Source of the DNA: Isoperla grammatica
Lineage: Eukaryota > Arthropoda > Insecta > Plecoptera > Perlodidae
Assembly: GCA_945910005.1 (NCBI GenBank)
Contig: OX246743.1
Location: 42,380,736-42,444,735 of the forward strand
DNA: 64,000 bases
Direction of reading: 5' to 3'
This document shows positions 1 through 12,356 of this stretch, piece by piece. The position numbers were made by a program, and so were the translations under genes. How positions within the stretch are numbered: the first letter of the stretch is position 1; each line of letters starts with the position of its first letter. The notes below the pieces were generated by a model. It was given only the letters and a program-made list of their open reading frames with translations. It ran no database searches and had not been told where the DNA came from.

Positions 1-310
1 GATCCCCTGACGGGGGCTCGTCAGGTTTACCAAACTCCGATAGGGGATTGACGGACCTTGGTAGTGAAGGAATCAATCTTTCCCAGCGCCTTCTCAGGAA
101 AATGACCTCCCCACATGTGGCTCTTGACATGCGCCATAACATTCGCAGTATCGAGGCGTTTTCAACTGTCATCGTTGGCCTAGTGGGTTTATTCCTTCTT
201 CCAATGTAGAAGGTCCAGTGTTCGATTCTGGTTTTTTTGAACTTTGGAAATTTACTTTTAATCTAGCTGGTCAAACGGTGAGATGACTTTGAAGCCGTTA
301 TAAGCACGTG
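1..310. repeat. fragments of dispersed repeats upstream of eve exon
   Basis: Bases about 22–62 (cgtcaggtttaccaaactcc ... ggattgacggacc) are a reverse-complement match to 22,150–22,212, where the same two words occur in opposite order and orientation. Bases 170–305 resemble the head of the second SINE family described at 25.5 kb: ggcctagtgg, ccttcttccaatgt, a B-box-like gttcgattctgg, then a ggtgagatgactttg stretch and agccgt. Both are probably remnants in the upstream eve intron. Confidence 0.45.
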
Positions 311-400
311 ATAAATGGAATACATGTCGCCCCAATGAAGATCAGTAGACAATAAATAAAAATGTATTTATTTAACATATTATTATGCCTTCAGTTTCAG

Positions 401-564
401 ATGTTGGCAGCTCTGCCGACCAGAACATCCGACGCTACCGGACGGCGTTCACTCGCGAGCAGTTGGCACGCCTGGAGAAGGAGTTCTTCAAAGAGAACTA
501 CGTGTCTAGGCCGCGTCGTTGCGAACTGGCCGCACAACTCAACCTGCCCGAGTCCACCATCAAG
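401..564 (+). CDS. eve: even-skipped, internal exon with homeodomain residues 1–46
   Basis: Exon of an Even-skipped/Evx homeobox transcription factor, a nuclear DNA-binding repressor of segmentation and neuronal identity. The frame encodes a short N-terminal stretch ending DQN, then homeodomain residues 1–46 starting [20 protein letters not shown] and ending PESTIK. The acceptor is taken as the tttcag ending at 400, giving two bases plus 54 codons; a second AG at 394 would add six bases in the same frame. The donor is AAG|gtaagc after 564. The break after homeodomain residue 46 is the intron position known for the eve/Evx family. The in-frame ATG at 385 lies inside the acceptor tract and is probably not the start; in insects an N-terminal exon lies further upstream, here outside the window. 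Homeodomain identity is near certain; the exact 5' edge is less so. Confidence 0.93.
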
Positions 565-876
565 GTAAGCAATATAATTTGTTTGAAAAATAAACTTAGG
601 TTTTGAAACGTTTCGAAAATTTTGAAGTGTTCACAATTTTTGTAGATTTTTTTATGAATAATATTCTGGTTTTATTTCTTTTGTCTAATTTGGAGTTTGG
701 AGGGTTTCACTATCCTCTCTATTATTTTAGACTTTTCAATTTTGAATCTTCAATAAGCAGGCACTTTATGCCAGTCATTACTTTAGGGAGGGAGGGTAAC
801 ACTAAAAATGTCTCTTTTCAGGGGAGATGGCATTGCTCCACATAAATGATTGAATTTAGGTAACATTTAAAAATTT

Positions 877-990
877 ATAATTAAAATTAAAATTAAAATT
901 AAAATTAAAATTAAAATTAAAATTAAAATTAAAATTAAAATTAAAATTAAAATTAAAATTAAATTATTAAATTAAATTATTAAATTAAGT
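877..990. repeat. (TTAAAA)n hexanucleotide microsatellite
   Basis: About 14 near-perfect units of attaaa/aattaaa run from 877 to about 962 and decay into attaaatta variants by 990. Simple repeat; it lies in the eve intron. Confidence 0.95.
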
Positions 991-1319
991 TAAAAGTAGT
1001 TTAAAGAGTTGACTCACCTATACCGTAAACACTCAACAGTATACATAAATCGAGTCCGAACGTCTCCCCCCCCCCCCCTCCCCCCGCAAGTGAGCGAGCA
1101 CGTGATTGGCCAGCGTCGCAATTACACTAAGCTACGCTAAGCGTCGTAATAGCAACACTCAGTTCCATCCATGTCATTAGGCAGAGAGATAAGTAAACGC
1201 ATTAAGCTGCTTTTATTGGTGGAATTAAATCCTCCCGAACAGTTTTATTAATGGTTTATTACGAGCATTTGCGCAGTGGCGGGGCGCCCTTCATGTAGGG
1301 TCCAGTACCCGTCCTACAC

Positions 1320-1465
1320 TAGTAGGAGATGACGCCGTCCTATAGGGGTAGTAGGAGACAACAGCGTCCTATAGGGGTAGTAGGAGACAACGGCGTCCTA
1401 TAGGGGTAGTAGGAGACAACGACGTCCTATAGGGGTAGGGGTGGTAGGAGACAACAGCGTCCTGT
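1320..1465. repeat. 29-bp minisatellite, about five copies
   Basis: The unit reads agtaggagacaacagcgtcc followed by tataggggt. Copies start near 1320, 1349, 1378, 1407 and 1442, the last after a short taggggt expansion. Differences are single bases (gatgacgcc, caacagc, caacggc, caacgac). Confidence 0.9.
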
Positions 1466-1499
1466 AACATGGGTATGGGTATGTTTGAAATTACCTAAT

Positions 1500-2572
1500 A
1501 TCCGAATTCCAGTTGTGGGTTCTTACGTAATTATCTCAAAGTCTGCGGTATAACACGCAGGTACGTTCATATATTATGCCTAGAGTAGATGTAATTGAGA
1601 TTAATAATCACATTAAATGAATATACTCATGTTCACTTACAAATTGCTACCATGTGTGACAAAGTGTAAATTTCGAATGACAGCCCGTCAAACTTCCGTA
1701 ATTATCTCAAAATCTGTGGTATGTCACGCAGGTTTGTTTATATATAATTAAAACAAATGTAGTTTAGATTAATTTGAAGGAATCAAATGAAATGGAGATA
1801 CTCAGGTTCTCTTACAAATTGCTACTATGTGTGACATTACGTAATTTATAATGACTGCCCGTCAAACTTTCGTAATTATCATAAAATCTGTGGTATGTCA
1901 CGCAGGTTTGTTTATATATTCATAAAAAAGATGTTATTGAGAGTTATTGGAAGGAATCAAATGAAATGAATATACTCAGGTTCTCTTACAAATCGCTACT
2001 ATGTGTGACATTACGTAATATTCGACATTACGAAATTTACAAGGTCAGCCCGTCAAACTTTCGTAATTATCTCAAAATCTGTGGTATGTCACGCAAATTT
2101 GTTTATATATACATAAAATAGATGTAATTGAAATTAATTGGAAGGAATCAAATGAAATGAATATACTCAGGTTCTCTTACAAATCGCTACTATGTGTGAC
2201 AAAATGTAATTTTCGACATTACGAAATTTACAAGGTCAGCCCGTCAAACTTTCGTAATTATCTCAAAATCTGTGGTATGTCACGCAAATTTGTTTATATA
2301 TACATAAAACAGATGTAGTTGAAATTAATTGGAAGGAATCAAATTAAATAAACCTACTCAGGTTCTCTTACAAATCGCTACTATGTGTGACAAGTCGTAA
2401 TTTTCGACATTACGTAATTTATAATGTCAGTCTGTCAAACTTTCGTAATCATCTCAAAATCGGTGGTATGTCAAGCAGGTTCGTTTATATATAATACAAA
2501 CAGATGTAATTGAGATTAATTGGAAGGAATCAAATGAAATGAATATACTCAGGTTCTCTTACAAATCGCTAG
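1500..2572. repeat. tandem array, 174–191-bp unit, about six copies
   Basis: Each unit contains cgtcaaactttcgtaattat, a ctgtggtatgtcacgcag word, an AT-rich stretch with agatgtaattgagatta, and tactcaggttctcttacaaa ending gctactatgtgtgac. Anchor words recur near 1681, 1855, 2046, 2236 and 2427, a first degenerate copy lies near 1500, and the last unit is truncated at about 2572, where the next array begins directly. Copies differ by small indels and substitutions. There is no reading frame of note. Confidence 0.9.
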
Positions 2573-3440
2573 GGTAGGACACAAGCACACTCTATCCGCC
2601 ACTGGAATGACACTCGTGTAAGGGAAGCTGTACGATGTGTGATGTGTATATTGCGCCATACGGAATAATGACTGGGTTAATTGCCCAGTACACAATACAC
2701 GATATTATCACAATGTGAAACTAGCCGTATAACGTAGAGTCAAGGCGGGGTAGGACACACTCTAGTATCCGCCACTGGAATGACACTCGTATAAGAGAAG
2801 CTGTACGATGTGTGCTGTGTATATTGCGTCATACGGAATAATGACTGGGTTAATTGCCCAGTACACAATACACGATATTATCACAATGTGAAACTAGCCG
2901 TATAACGTAGAGTCAAGGTGGGGTAGGACACACTCTAGTATCCGCCACTGGAATGACACTCGTATAAGGGAAGCTGTACGATGTGTGATGTGTATATTGC
3001 GCCATACGGAATAATGACTGGGTTAATTGCCCAGTACACAATACACGATATTATCACAATGTGAAACTAGCCGTATAACGTTGAGCCAAGGCGGGGTAGG
3101 ACACACTCTAGTATCCGCCACTGGAATGACACTCGTATAAGGGAAGCTGTACGATGTGTGCTGTGTATATTGCGCAATACGGAATAATGACTGGGTTAAT
3201 TGCCCAGTACACAATACACGATATTATCACAATGTGAAACCAGCCGTATAACGTTGAGTCGAGGAAGGGTAGGACACACTCTAGTATCCGCCACTGGAAT
3301 GACACTCGTATAAGAGAAGCTGTACGATGTGTGCTGTGTATATTGCGTCATACGGAATAATGACTGGGTTAATTGCCCAGTACACAATACACGATATTAT
3401 CACAATGTGAAACTAGCCGTATAACGTTGAGTCAAGGCGC
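2573..3440. repeat. tandem array, 173-bp unit, five copies
   Basis: The unit carries gggtaggacacactctagta, ccgccactggaatgacactc, gaagctgtacgatgtgtg, tgactgggttaattgcccag and tcacaatgtgaaactagccg. The spacing is exactly 173 bp over most of the array, and copies are nearly identical (single-base changes such as gcgcc/gcgtc and aaggcg/gaggaa). High homogeneity suggests recent expansion. The short open frames on the minus strand at 3023–3387 are by-products of the repeat. The 3' neighbour is unique DNA. Confidence 0.93.
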
Positions 3441-5574
3441 GGCAACCCGGTTTACGACCCTCAGTAATTACTAATAAACCAATTATCACTTGGCAGCTAC
3501 TGGGCTGCTGTACGAGACGAGATAACACCGCTAAAAGCTATTAGTGATGCCCACGCAAAGACTCGGGCTTTTACGACTGAGGAATTCATTACTGGGTTCG
3601 GTTGGAATATTTTATTATTGTACGGCACATTTTCCGACTGCGGTCTGTATAACGAAACGTAGAGTATATCACAGCTTTTAATGAAAGCACTGTCCCTAGG
3701 TTTGTGAAAATGGTTTTTAATTTAGGATGAATTTCGTGTTTGGATTTAGAAATTTCGATTTTGTTGAGTGAAATTTGTATTTCAGAGACTTGGTCCATAT
3801 TTCCTGCTTGTTTACATCCTTAGATCAGCTGCGCTTTCTAGAATTTGAAGTGGTTTTATTCGTGATATGGCTTGAGACATAATATTATATAAAAAATTGT
3901 TATGGAGAATAATGTAAAACTGCTTCCATTCTGTATTCAAAGAAAACTTTAAAATGCCCAAAGTAAGAGATGTAATCCTGATAAAACACTATCTAGAAAT
4001 TGGTTCATGGCAATTTTACGGTCATACAAACGCAATATAATGGGTCCACGCGATTCCATTTCCGGTATTTGTAAATTGGCGGCAATTTTCGCACCTCCAT
4101 CATAAACAAAGGCGTAAAGCCCAAACCGAGGTGCGACTATGGTCGACTTCCGGGGTTAGTTTCGTGTACACTATTACTACACCAGCGCTACAAGCGAACA
4201 TCTCAGCTTTCATTGCCGACTAATTGCTCGAAGAATAACATGAGTGTCACAAACGATAAAATTACCATTTTATTAAACGGCAATTTATGCAATTCATTCA
4301 TTCAATTAATGATACTGATGTTAGTTGCGTTCGTAAGCAATGCCATAAGTAATTATAATGTTATGTGCTTTTAACCTTGCACCCTTCCCTTGACAGTACG
4401 GGCACTTTTGTTATGGTACACAACCGCATTATTGTGTTTATCTGTTATTTATTATGAATGATAAACATTCTTCGAAGTTGTTTATTGTTTCAGAGCGTAA
4501 TACGAGTATTTATATTTATAAACAATTAATTAATTTATAAACATGTCTGTGTTTACCGAAATTGATTATTTAATTAACTTTCAGCTATATCAATTGTTTA
4601 TGAGCGCCTGATATTGTAAAATAGTTTGTTCTTATGACTGAACATATAGCACGGTACCATTGAGAAATGTTTGGTAATGCCACTTCAACCATGCACTAAG
4701 AAATCATGGAAGAAAAAATTTATTTCGGCTAATTTTTATTACAAGCATTCAATAATAATATATAACTTATAAATAGCAGAAATAATAATCGTTCGAAAGT
4801 TTTAGGCCTATAATTTATAGTTTATTACTTTTAGATACGTTTGCTAAATCGCATGAATCTATTTTTCAATATCTTGAAGTATTCCCTACATATCAATAAG
4901 AAAAGTATTAATTTAACAAGCTGGATTCCCCTTTTTACCCTCAAACACTTAAAAGTATTATTATTAATAATAATAATAATAATAACAATTGAAACGTGTA
5001 GCAAATTCGACAGGAACCAATTTTCAAAAAAGGGTACCTATTAGAGTGGTATATAAATTATCTATCCCTGGAAACTGGAGCAAGTAAAATAATGTGTCTG
5101 TTCACACTTGACAATAAAACGCATGCGGTCCACGTGTGACGTATACTCGCTTGTGATTGGTCCAAACCGCGCGAGCCAGGATTTATAGTCCCGCAGCCGT
5201 TAGGCCGATTAGTTACCGGTTGAAATGAACTGATCGGTTCTGAGCGTAGTTAATGGCTGCGTTTAGTGTTTAATAGCGCCTGGCAAGCTGCCGCAATTTA
5301 CTGTTCTAATATAAGAACGGCAATAATTTAGGGAACTTTACATTTCGATAAAAGACTCGGTCCCTATATTTGGTATCGATCATTCATCTATGTTCCAATC
5401 GACATTCATTTTACGTCGAGAAAAATGCATCTTTCTATTAACTTTTCACATGAGTTACTTCTGGTATTGTACTGTTTTTACTCTTGTAACAATAGCTTCT
5501 TTTAGTAATCAAACTTTAATTAAAGTTACCAAACGGTGCCGTTATTTTATTTAGCTGGTTTTAGTTTGTTGTTT

Positions 5575-6200
5575 ATTAGAGTTTGTTATTGAAGTCAAAT
5601 CTACGGTCGAAATTCGTGTAACTCAACGAGTGAGACCTCTATAACCCAGCACTTCTCACCTCACAGAGCGGATGAGACCGATGAGCGACCGGTCGCGCTA
5701 AAATGAGACCGCTAGACTTGAGATGTTCTTAGTTCGACTCTCCGTTGCTGCTTCTCTCAATCGCTGTGTGACCACCCCTTACCTCCGTAACAACCGGACA
5801 ATCATAATCTCATATATTTTGTTCATTTGCCTATTATTTATAATCAGTCATATTTGTTGTGCACATAACTAGCTTCAGACTATGTCGAACTAAGACCAAA
5901 GATTATGAAGGGTTTATAATCTTTATAATCTTATGATCTTTATAACCTAATAAAATGAATATATATGAAATTGATGAATGAAATGAAATTAAAAAAAAAA
6001 ATTAAATAAAAATGAAATATAAATGAAAAAAAAAATGAAATAAAATAATAATCTTTGCTAAGACTATCTGCACTCTAACCCAACACCTCTCAGCGCAGAG
6101 AGCGGATGATGACCGATGAGCGACCGGTCGAGACCGCTAACTTAGCACCTCGCACCGCACAACGCGGCCTCTTTGGCGGTGCCTCGAGATGTTTAGTTAT
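5575..6200. repeat. two diverged copies of a segment also present in the G6PC gene
   Basis: 5640–5730 and 6072–6200 share an aacccagcac/aacccaacac start, the word gaccgatgagcgaccggtcg, and a gagatgttt/gagatgttct end. The first copy continues (5710–5900) into ctagacttgagat, gctgtgtgaccac, acaatcata and a long AT stretch to actatgtcgaactaa. That part matches 41,170–41,510 in the last G6PC intron. A dispersed repeat is the simplest explanation; the family is not recognised. Confidence 0.5.
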
Positions 6201-7014
6201 CGTAAAGTTTATTGATATAATAAGAACCGACCAACCCGCGTGTTCACTCTCGCACATTACTTTAACACGTGTGTGAGTAATCTTTCATAATAACTCTGTT
6301 CGCTTTCTCGTCCTGCTGAGCCGCCATTGTGATGTGTTGTGTAGGCTTTGCACGAGTCATTGGCTACTGCCATAGCATTGCGCAACGCAGACACTCCTGG
6401 CCAATAATTGAGATTGCTAGTAGGCCTATTATAAGAATAATTTAATACCTTTGTAAATGATTGGTTTTCTATTTTGTATACAGTCGGGCCCACTAATTTT
6501 GATTCGTCTTAAACAAAAATACATGCAAATTAGTTCTGTTTTAACAAAGTAAAAATCGGCTCCCTTCAAGTTCGTTATAAGTGGGCTCGACTGTATTCCT
6601 TTATTCTTAGGTCTTCATACTATTATTGTTAGACTTAAATTGTGCGTTTAGTATTATGCATAGTATTGTAAGTTACTTTTTGTACTGGTTGGAGTCACTC
6701 CTTGTGTTTGGAGCTTTACTTTTTTATGCCAAGCATATTCATTATACCTAAATGAATACACCTATGTAAAAGGTGACTTTAAAGACATCTTACCAACCGT
6801 AAACCCGCCCCTACTCCTACTTGCTTGGCTTGCTATGGATTTGTTTTCTATATGGGAACTGTTACCTGGTAACATCAGACACCCCTAGGGGTAGGGGACG
6901 ACTATGTATTCCAGCCTTGCTATATCTAATCTCCAGATAGAGTCTAGAGAGTGTGCCCCTGTATAGTTGTTGTTGTTGTTGTCACAAGTAGTTAACCCTT
7001 TGTGTCTGTTGCAG

Positions 7015-7512
7015 GTGTGGTTCCAGAACCGCCGCATGAAAGACAAGCGCCAGCGTCTCGCCATGGCCTGGCCTTACGCAGTCTACACCGACCCAGCGTT
7101 CGCGGCCAGCATCCTTCAAGCGGCGGCAGCCAGTGCTGGCGCTCTGCCGGGCCTGTACCCGTACAACTACTACCACCAGCACCCGGCGTTGACGCGCTTC
7201 GCCCCGTACCCGCAGCCCATCCACCGACCGCAGCCGTACCCGCCCCCACCCCCGCCCCTGCACCCCCAGCCCCCCAGCCCCGCGTCGGACCACAGCACGG
7301 CTACCCTCTCCCCGGCCAACAACAACGACGACTGCGACGGGGGTAACTGTCGCTGCGGTATCGTCAACTGTGTGAGCGGGGACGGGTTCGGCGGGGGGTA
7401 CCCGACGCCACCATCGCTGCTCACGACGGCAGCGACGCTGCTAAACAAGACGTCCGTCGAGGCGCCCAAACTATTCCAACCCTACAAGAACGACCTCAGT
7501 GAGCGAGTGTAA
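7015..7512 (+). CDS. eve: even-skipped, terminal exon: homeodomain residues 47–60 and C-terminal region
   Basis: Starts after a pyrimidine-rich tgtctgttgcag acceptor in phase 0, so AAG of the previous exon joins GTG (Val47). Encodes [14 protein letters not shown], with Gln50 typical of Eve, then the family-typical alanine-rich [12 protein letters not shown] segment, a Tyr/His stretch, a proline-rich tract (about residues 60–90 of this exon, including PPPPPP) and a Ser/Thr-rich tail. Near the C-terminus is LFQPYK, matching the LFKPY-type motif that in Drosophila Eve recruits Groucho (established for Drosophila; inferred here). The stop is TAA at 7510–7512. The exon is far more GC-rich than its surroundings. 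Together the two exons give 219 codons; the N-terminus is missing. The tail is short compared with the Drosophila protein. Confidence 0.95.
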   Translation: MWFQNRRMKDKRQRLAMAWPYAVYTDPAFAASILQAAAASAGALPGLYPYNYYHQHPALTRFAPYPQPIHRPQPYPPPPPPLHPQPPSPASDHSTATLSPANNNDDCDGGNCRCGIVNCVSGDGFGGGYPTPPSLLTTAATLLNKTSVEAPKLFQPYKNDLSERV

Positions 7513-7592
7513 ACAAACTTGTGCTAACAAACTAAAAAAAAAAACACCAGTGCAATGCTTTAAAAACGATCTAGACTTAAATCTATTGTGTA

Positions 7593-7598
7593 AATAAA
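7593..7598 (+). terminator. eve: candidate polyadenylation signal of eve
   Basis: AATAAA lies 80 bases after the eve stop codon, within a run of overlapping aaat units. A later AATAAA near 8432 could serve instead, in which case the 3' untranslated region reaches about 8.45 kb. No transcript evidence. Confidence 0.4.
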
Positions 7599-9535
7599 TA
7601 AATAACTACAACGAACGTACAGTGTGTGGAAATGTGATCTGTTGATAATTAAATCTATAAAATGCTTGCTGATAGTGATTATAGTGAAAGACATTCATGG
7701 TTTTTGTGTACCAAATATTAGGAATAGCTTAGATTAGTGCAGAACGTTGATCTCGTGGAAAAGTTAACGTTTTGCCAGGATGAATCCGAGTGCGATGTAA
7801 ATAGTTTCAAAAACGAATGGTTCAAATCGTCTTTTTAAAAACCAAATATTTGTAATATATAATTATTGTACTTAACTATAGCGGTTGTTGATTCCCTTAG
7901 TTGTATATGTGAATATGATCATTGCTTAAACGCAAATATACAATACTTGATAAAAGTTGTGTTTGTATAATCTTCATTGTCTCGTATCTATACCATCTCT
8001 TCTCTCCCGATACTTATTGCTGTGACATTTATCACGCTAGTCCGACACTAGCAGATTATTTCATTTTGACTCGTTTCCAATCGCTTAATAGTGATGGATG
8101 GATTGTCCTGCCGGCTGCTATCTGTGAATACCCCTCGTGACACATGGCTTGGTGACGGCAATCAATGCACTGCCCACTGTATCATCTCACATCCACAGCG
8201 AGGGACATCACAGCCTTCTGTATCATCTCACATAGAGGAGGGGGACAAGCACAATGGGACGACACAATACATGAATTAATAGTTCTATTATCGTGGATAA
8301 ATTTGAAACGAATTGTTGCGTAGGCCAGATTGTTGTCTTTTATTGTAGGTGGTAAACTTGTAATGGGATTCATTGGGAATTTAGACGAAGCTGCTGTATA
8401 GATAACGATATATTGTTATGTTGAACAACGCAAATAAAACAAGTCACAATATTTATTATTTTGTTTCCAATCATTCGCAAGAAGTTATGCAATGAAAAAG
8501 AAAAGAGCCCAGCTCCAAACACAATTAGTGACAGCCAACTGATTATAAAAATAACTAAAGGAAACTATATAAATAATAATATCAGCATACTCAAAAAGAA
8601 AACTATAATTGAAAGCTCAAATACTTGATAGACATACATTGGTTTTAAAATATACATTTACACATTACAGGACTATAGTGAAAATAGGATAGGATGTCGC
8701 AGTTTTAAAATTTTAGCGTCAAAGGGGGTTTAATTGAAATGTGTTGATCTCAATAGGGCCCGTCGCGTAAGAAATTGATGAATGATGATGATATTAGAAC
8801 TTTACGTCTCATATTTTTGCATTGATGCTAATCGAGACAATGAGTGAAAACGCCACATGACATCCATGCCCAAGCCAGGCAGGATTCGAACCTGGAACGC
8901 AGTGACCACGATTCACTAGACCAACGCCTATAATCTACGCTGGCGTGGAAGAAATTGAATTGATTGAAATACAATGATTCACATAAAAGATTACACCAAT
9001 ACTTTTATCAACAGGTCGAGCGATCAACCTGGCTTATACCCATAGCAGCTTCAACATCGAGGGGATTACACCATCTACATCACCATCTGTTAATAATTTC
9101 CTATAAAGCGAGATGGAAAGTATATATTTCTGTTTAATGGTGTGCCTACCCTCCACACATGGGACTAATAGAACAACAATTTGTCTTTTCATCCCCCTTA
9201 ACCCTTAACCCTGTCACCCCATGCACTACACTTTATAATAGAGTCAATGTGTGCGAGATATGAATGTCGCGCACCCTCTTACATGATGTTGTGTCTATGT
9301 TATGTAACGCCTATTACCCCAACACAATGAGCGCATTCTATCGGACAATGACTCCAAACAAACGGTGTCATTTTACATTATTAATATTTTATGTAGATCC
9401 AACCAAGTGTTTATATAATAAATACTCTGTGTCAATGAATTATCTTAAACTCGCCGACAGTAATAAATGGGGGGTATAGTAGATATCTTGTTATCAACAC
9501 TTTGGGTTAGACATATAGGCATACATGAAACAAAT

Positions 9536-9576
9536 GGGGGGGGGGGATTTCGAGCTAACCCCCCCCCCCCCCCCCC
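9536..9576. repeat. poly-G/poly-C inverted pair
   Basis: Eleven G residues (9536–9546) are separated by 12 bases from eighteen C residues (9559–9576). On either strand this can fold into a G:C hairpin at least 11 bp long, or form quadruplex-type structures. The tract lengths may be unreliable because homopolymers are hard to sequence. Confidence 0.7.
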
Positions 9577-10689
9577 ATAAACTCATGTCTTACTATCAAC
9601 ATCATAAACACAACAACGACAACAACAACAACAATACACAGAACATTCTGTTCCAATATAAAGAAAGATCAGAAAATCAACACGATTATTCTTGCATATA
9701 GCGTTTTTTAAATAATAGAAATTGTTTTTTAAGGGGGGCGGGGGTCTGTTCACTAGGTGGACCCCCTCGCCCACATCGCGTCGCCACTGCGCGCTACCGC
9801 ATACAACTTTCTAAACTTACAAGTTTTTATTACCATAAAAGAGTTGTTAATTATATTCTCCTCACCCGCCCGCAGACCCAACAACATGCCGGAGCGGATG
9901 GCTGAGTAAGACAGAATATTCCATGAGACGGGCTGGGCCGGGGAAGCATCAGTGGGGGTAATTGCCATTATCTCAAGGGACGGTGCTCATCCGGCCCTGC
10001 ACAGTTTTGATTCATTTTCCAGTGACAAGTGTGATAATTGCATTATAATATTCAAGACTTGAGCGAACCGTGAGGGGGGAGGGGGGGGGGGGGGGGGGGT
10101 GAAACACAGCCTGCCCGCGCGATCTGCACAGAGGTAAGAGATGAACGGATGATTAACTGAACTGAAAATAATACAAGAGTAATCTTGGTCAACCTTTATT
10201 TTTAGGGATGCACAAGACAATCTATAATTAATAGGCTACAATTTTTATAATCGATAATAAAAACATTATCGAATGGGGTGACTTCCGTGTAGTAAACGCT
10301 CTTTTCTGCCTTCTATGGTTCGTCATAAGGTGCATCATAAGAAATTAATATACCTAATAAGAAATGAAATTGATTGATTTATTTCTAATGACTTTATTTA
10401 AGTTTTTGTTGAATGTGAACCACAGACTTTTTATGTTCCACTATTCCTAATTCACTAAACCAAACCTTATTTCAATTATTATAAATCGGTATTCATAACT
10501 GAAAAACGGCCAATTTCGCACGGTTTCAACGTTAAATAAAACGTAAATGATATTCGTTCACAGCGAGCAAAAAATACTACTTTTTTGCTGTCTAAAAACT
10601 TTAAAGCTAACATATTGACGCTTCACTCAACACCTGCCCTAGCTTAGCTACAAGTCAACTCACTCAACCCTCACCCACTGTCCAGGGAG

Positions 10690-10960
10690 CTTCCTTGCAA
10701 ACAGAGGAGCGAACGTTTTTTTATTTTAAATCCTACAAAAGCCCTCGCGAAACAAGCCCGTATGTCGGAGACAATTATGCTGCAATTATAGTATGATAAT
10801 TAAATAACTGCAGATGTATAACTTGATACCCTGGAGGGATGAGTCGATAAGCCTTCTTGAAGCCCCCCTCCACCGCCCCTCCACCCCCCTCCCACGGGTG
10901 CCATTAAATGTTTCAATCTTGTAAAGCCAGCTCAGGCAGACGGATGATAAATGCATTTTT
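10690..10960. promoter_or_regulatory. candidate cis-regulatory island 3' of eve
   Basis: A mixed-composition block in AT-rich flank. It contains three homeodomain-type TAATT cores close together (acaattatgctgcaattata, gataattaaataa) and gataaatgcatttttta, which resembles Caudal/Abd-B-type TTTATG sites. Its position 3 kb downstream of eve fits an enhancer. This is pattern reading only; motifs this short occur by chance in AT-rich DNA. Confidence 0.22.
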
Positions 10961-12356
10961 TATTTAACTGAATCTCCCTCCCCCTCCCCCCCCTCAGAGG
11001 GTCGAAACACTCGAACCGGCAGACAAGCGCGAAGTGTTGTGATAATAAGATACGGGGTAGTGTGATAATAGTGGATAGCGTAGTAGTATTTTATTGTTTG
11101 CCCACTCGGTTACAAGAACTGATTTCTGTGGGGGACACTTTATACCATTATTATTGTGCTTCGTTGTTTTAACGGTTCTAAAGTCACAGTTTACATAATA
11201 TATAGGGAAGCTATCAGGATCATATTATGGATAAGTTAATTTATAAAGTTCAAAAAATAAAATCCAAATCCAAAGCACCAAATCAATAAACATTCCAATA
11301 AACATGTATCATTTTGTAATGTTACCTAACTTAACGAGACAGATAAGGTAATTACTGAAGGCGAACAGCAGAGAAGATATCACAAGCTCAGCACGTAGCC
11401 TTCTCTTGTCAAAGTGGCTATTGGAAGCTATCACTCGAACTCTCCAAGCAATCACGGTATGGTATATGCGGGCAACGGTATGCAACACTCTTTTATCCGC
11501 GTCACAATTCATATGTCCGAAAATCTTTGCGTCCCAACACCGTTCAATTTAAAATATGTAAATTGTAAAAATTAATTAATTAGCCTACTATGTAGGCTAT
11601 AACAATATATGCAAAAACAAGTCAAATAAATTGAATTGTGTAGTTAAACTTCAATTAAATATAACTAAGTAAGTGAATCATGTTCCTGCATTCCAGGTTC
11701 GAGTCCTGGCTCTGACATGGACATATCTTATAGCGTAATTTGTTCTTCACATGTCACACATTCATATAATCATTAAAATATGAGTCCAAAAATCATCATA
11801 CTCAAAACGCGACATTGTAAAATAAAACATAAAATAAATTCGTATTTATAGATTCTACCCACTGAGTAACAAGACTTTCAGTGGGGGACTTAAATTTAAA
11901 ACGACTAAACCAACCATGTAGGCTCCGAACACCATCGACAAGTGAGCGATAACCAATCAAAGATCTATATTTCAAATATGAAAGACATGAATCAGTGATT
12001 GGACTGTGTTGTATTCTAGCGGCGTTCAAGCAGCTCGTGGCTTGCCAAGAGAATATAGGTGTCACACAACACATGCGACGCGACTGTACACAAACCATTT
12101 TTATCTCTACTAAGCTCCCCCTCACCCCTCGACGGCTTGCGTCAATTTACACACAACCAATGGAGACAAAGCTTACTAAAGAATTGGCCAATAGCAACGA
12201 GGCTTTTTATTAAAGGTTAGTCTTATTGGGCGCTATATCGTCAAACTGGAGCAAATAAAACCTGATCTTAAATTAAAATCTTTTACGAGGTAATAACAAA
12301 CTACAATACTAGTCTCTCGACCAATTATCATTTATTTGATTCTGTATTAGATGTGA

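Larger units (their letters stand above)
565..7014 (+). other. eve: eve intron (6.45 kb) splitting the homeobox
   Basis: GT–AG intron between homeodomain codons 46 and 47. It opens gtaagc and ends in a (TTG)n run followed by a pyrimidine tract and gcag. Roughly 877–3440 is tandem-repeat DNA (separate entries). 3441–5100 is AT-rich with no recognisable element apart from a short (ATT/AAT)n tract near 4960–4985. 5100–5260 is more GC-balanced and contains a cacgtg E-box. 5630–6200 holds two diverged copies of a shared segment. 6200–6960 shows nothing I recognise. The intron is large for an insect eve gene and could house regulatory elements, but this is not shown by the sequence. Confidence 0.85.

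Noticed and set aside
385..606. ATG at 385 as the eve start codon
   Set aside because: It lies within the acceptor pyrimidine tract; family gene structure puts the start in an upstream exon. Beyond 564 the frame runs into the intron.
8875..8950. tRNA gene on the minus strand
   Set aside because: Only the B-box arm is convincing; no complete cloverleaf. Probably a SINE remnant.
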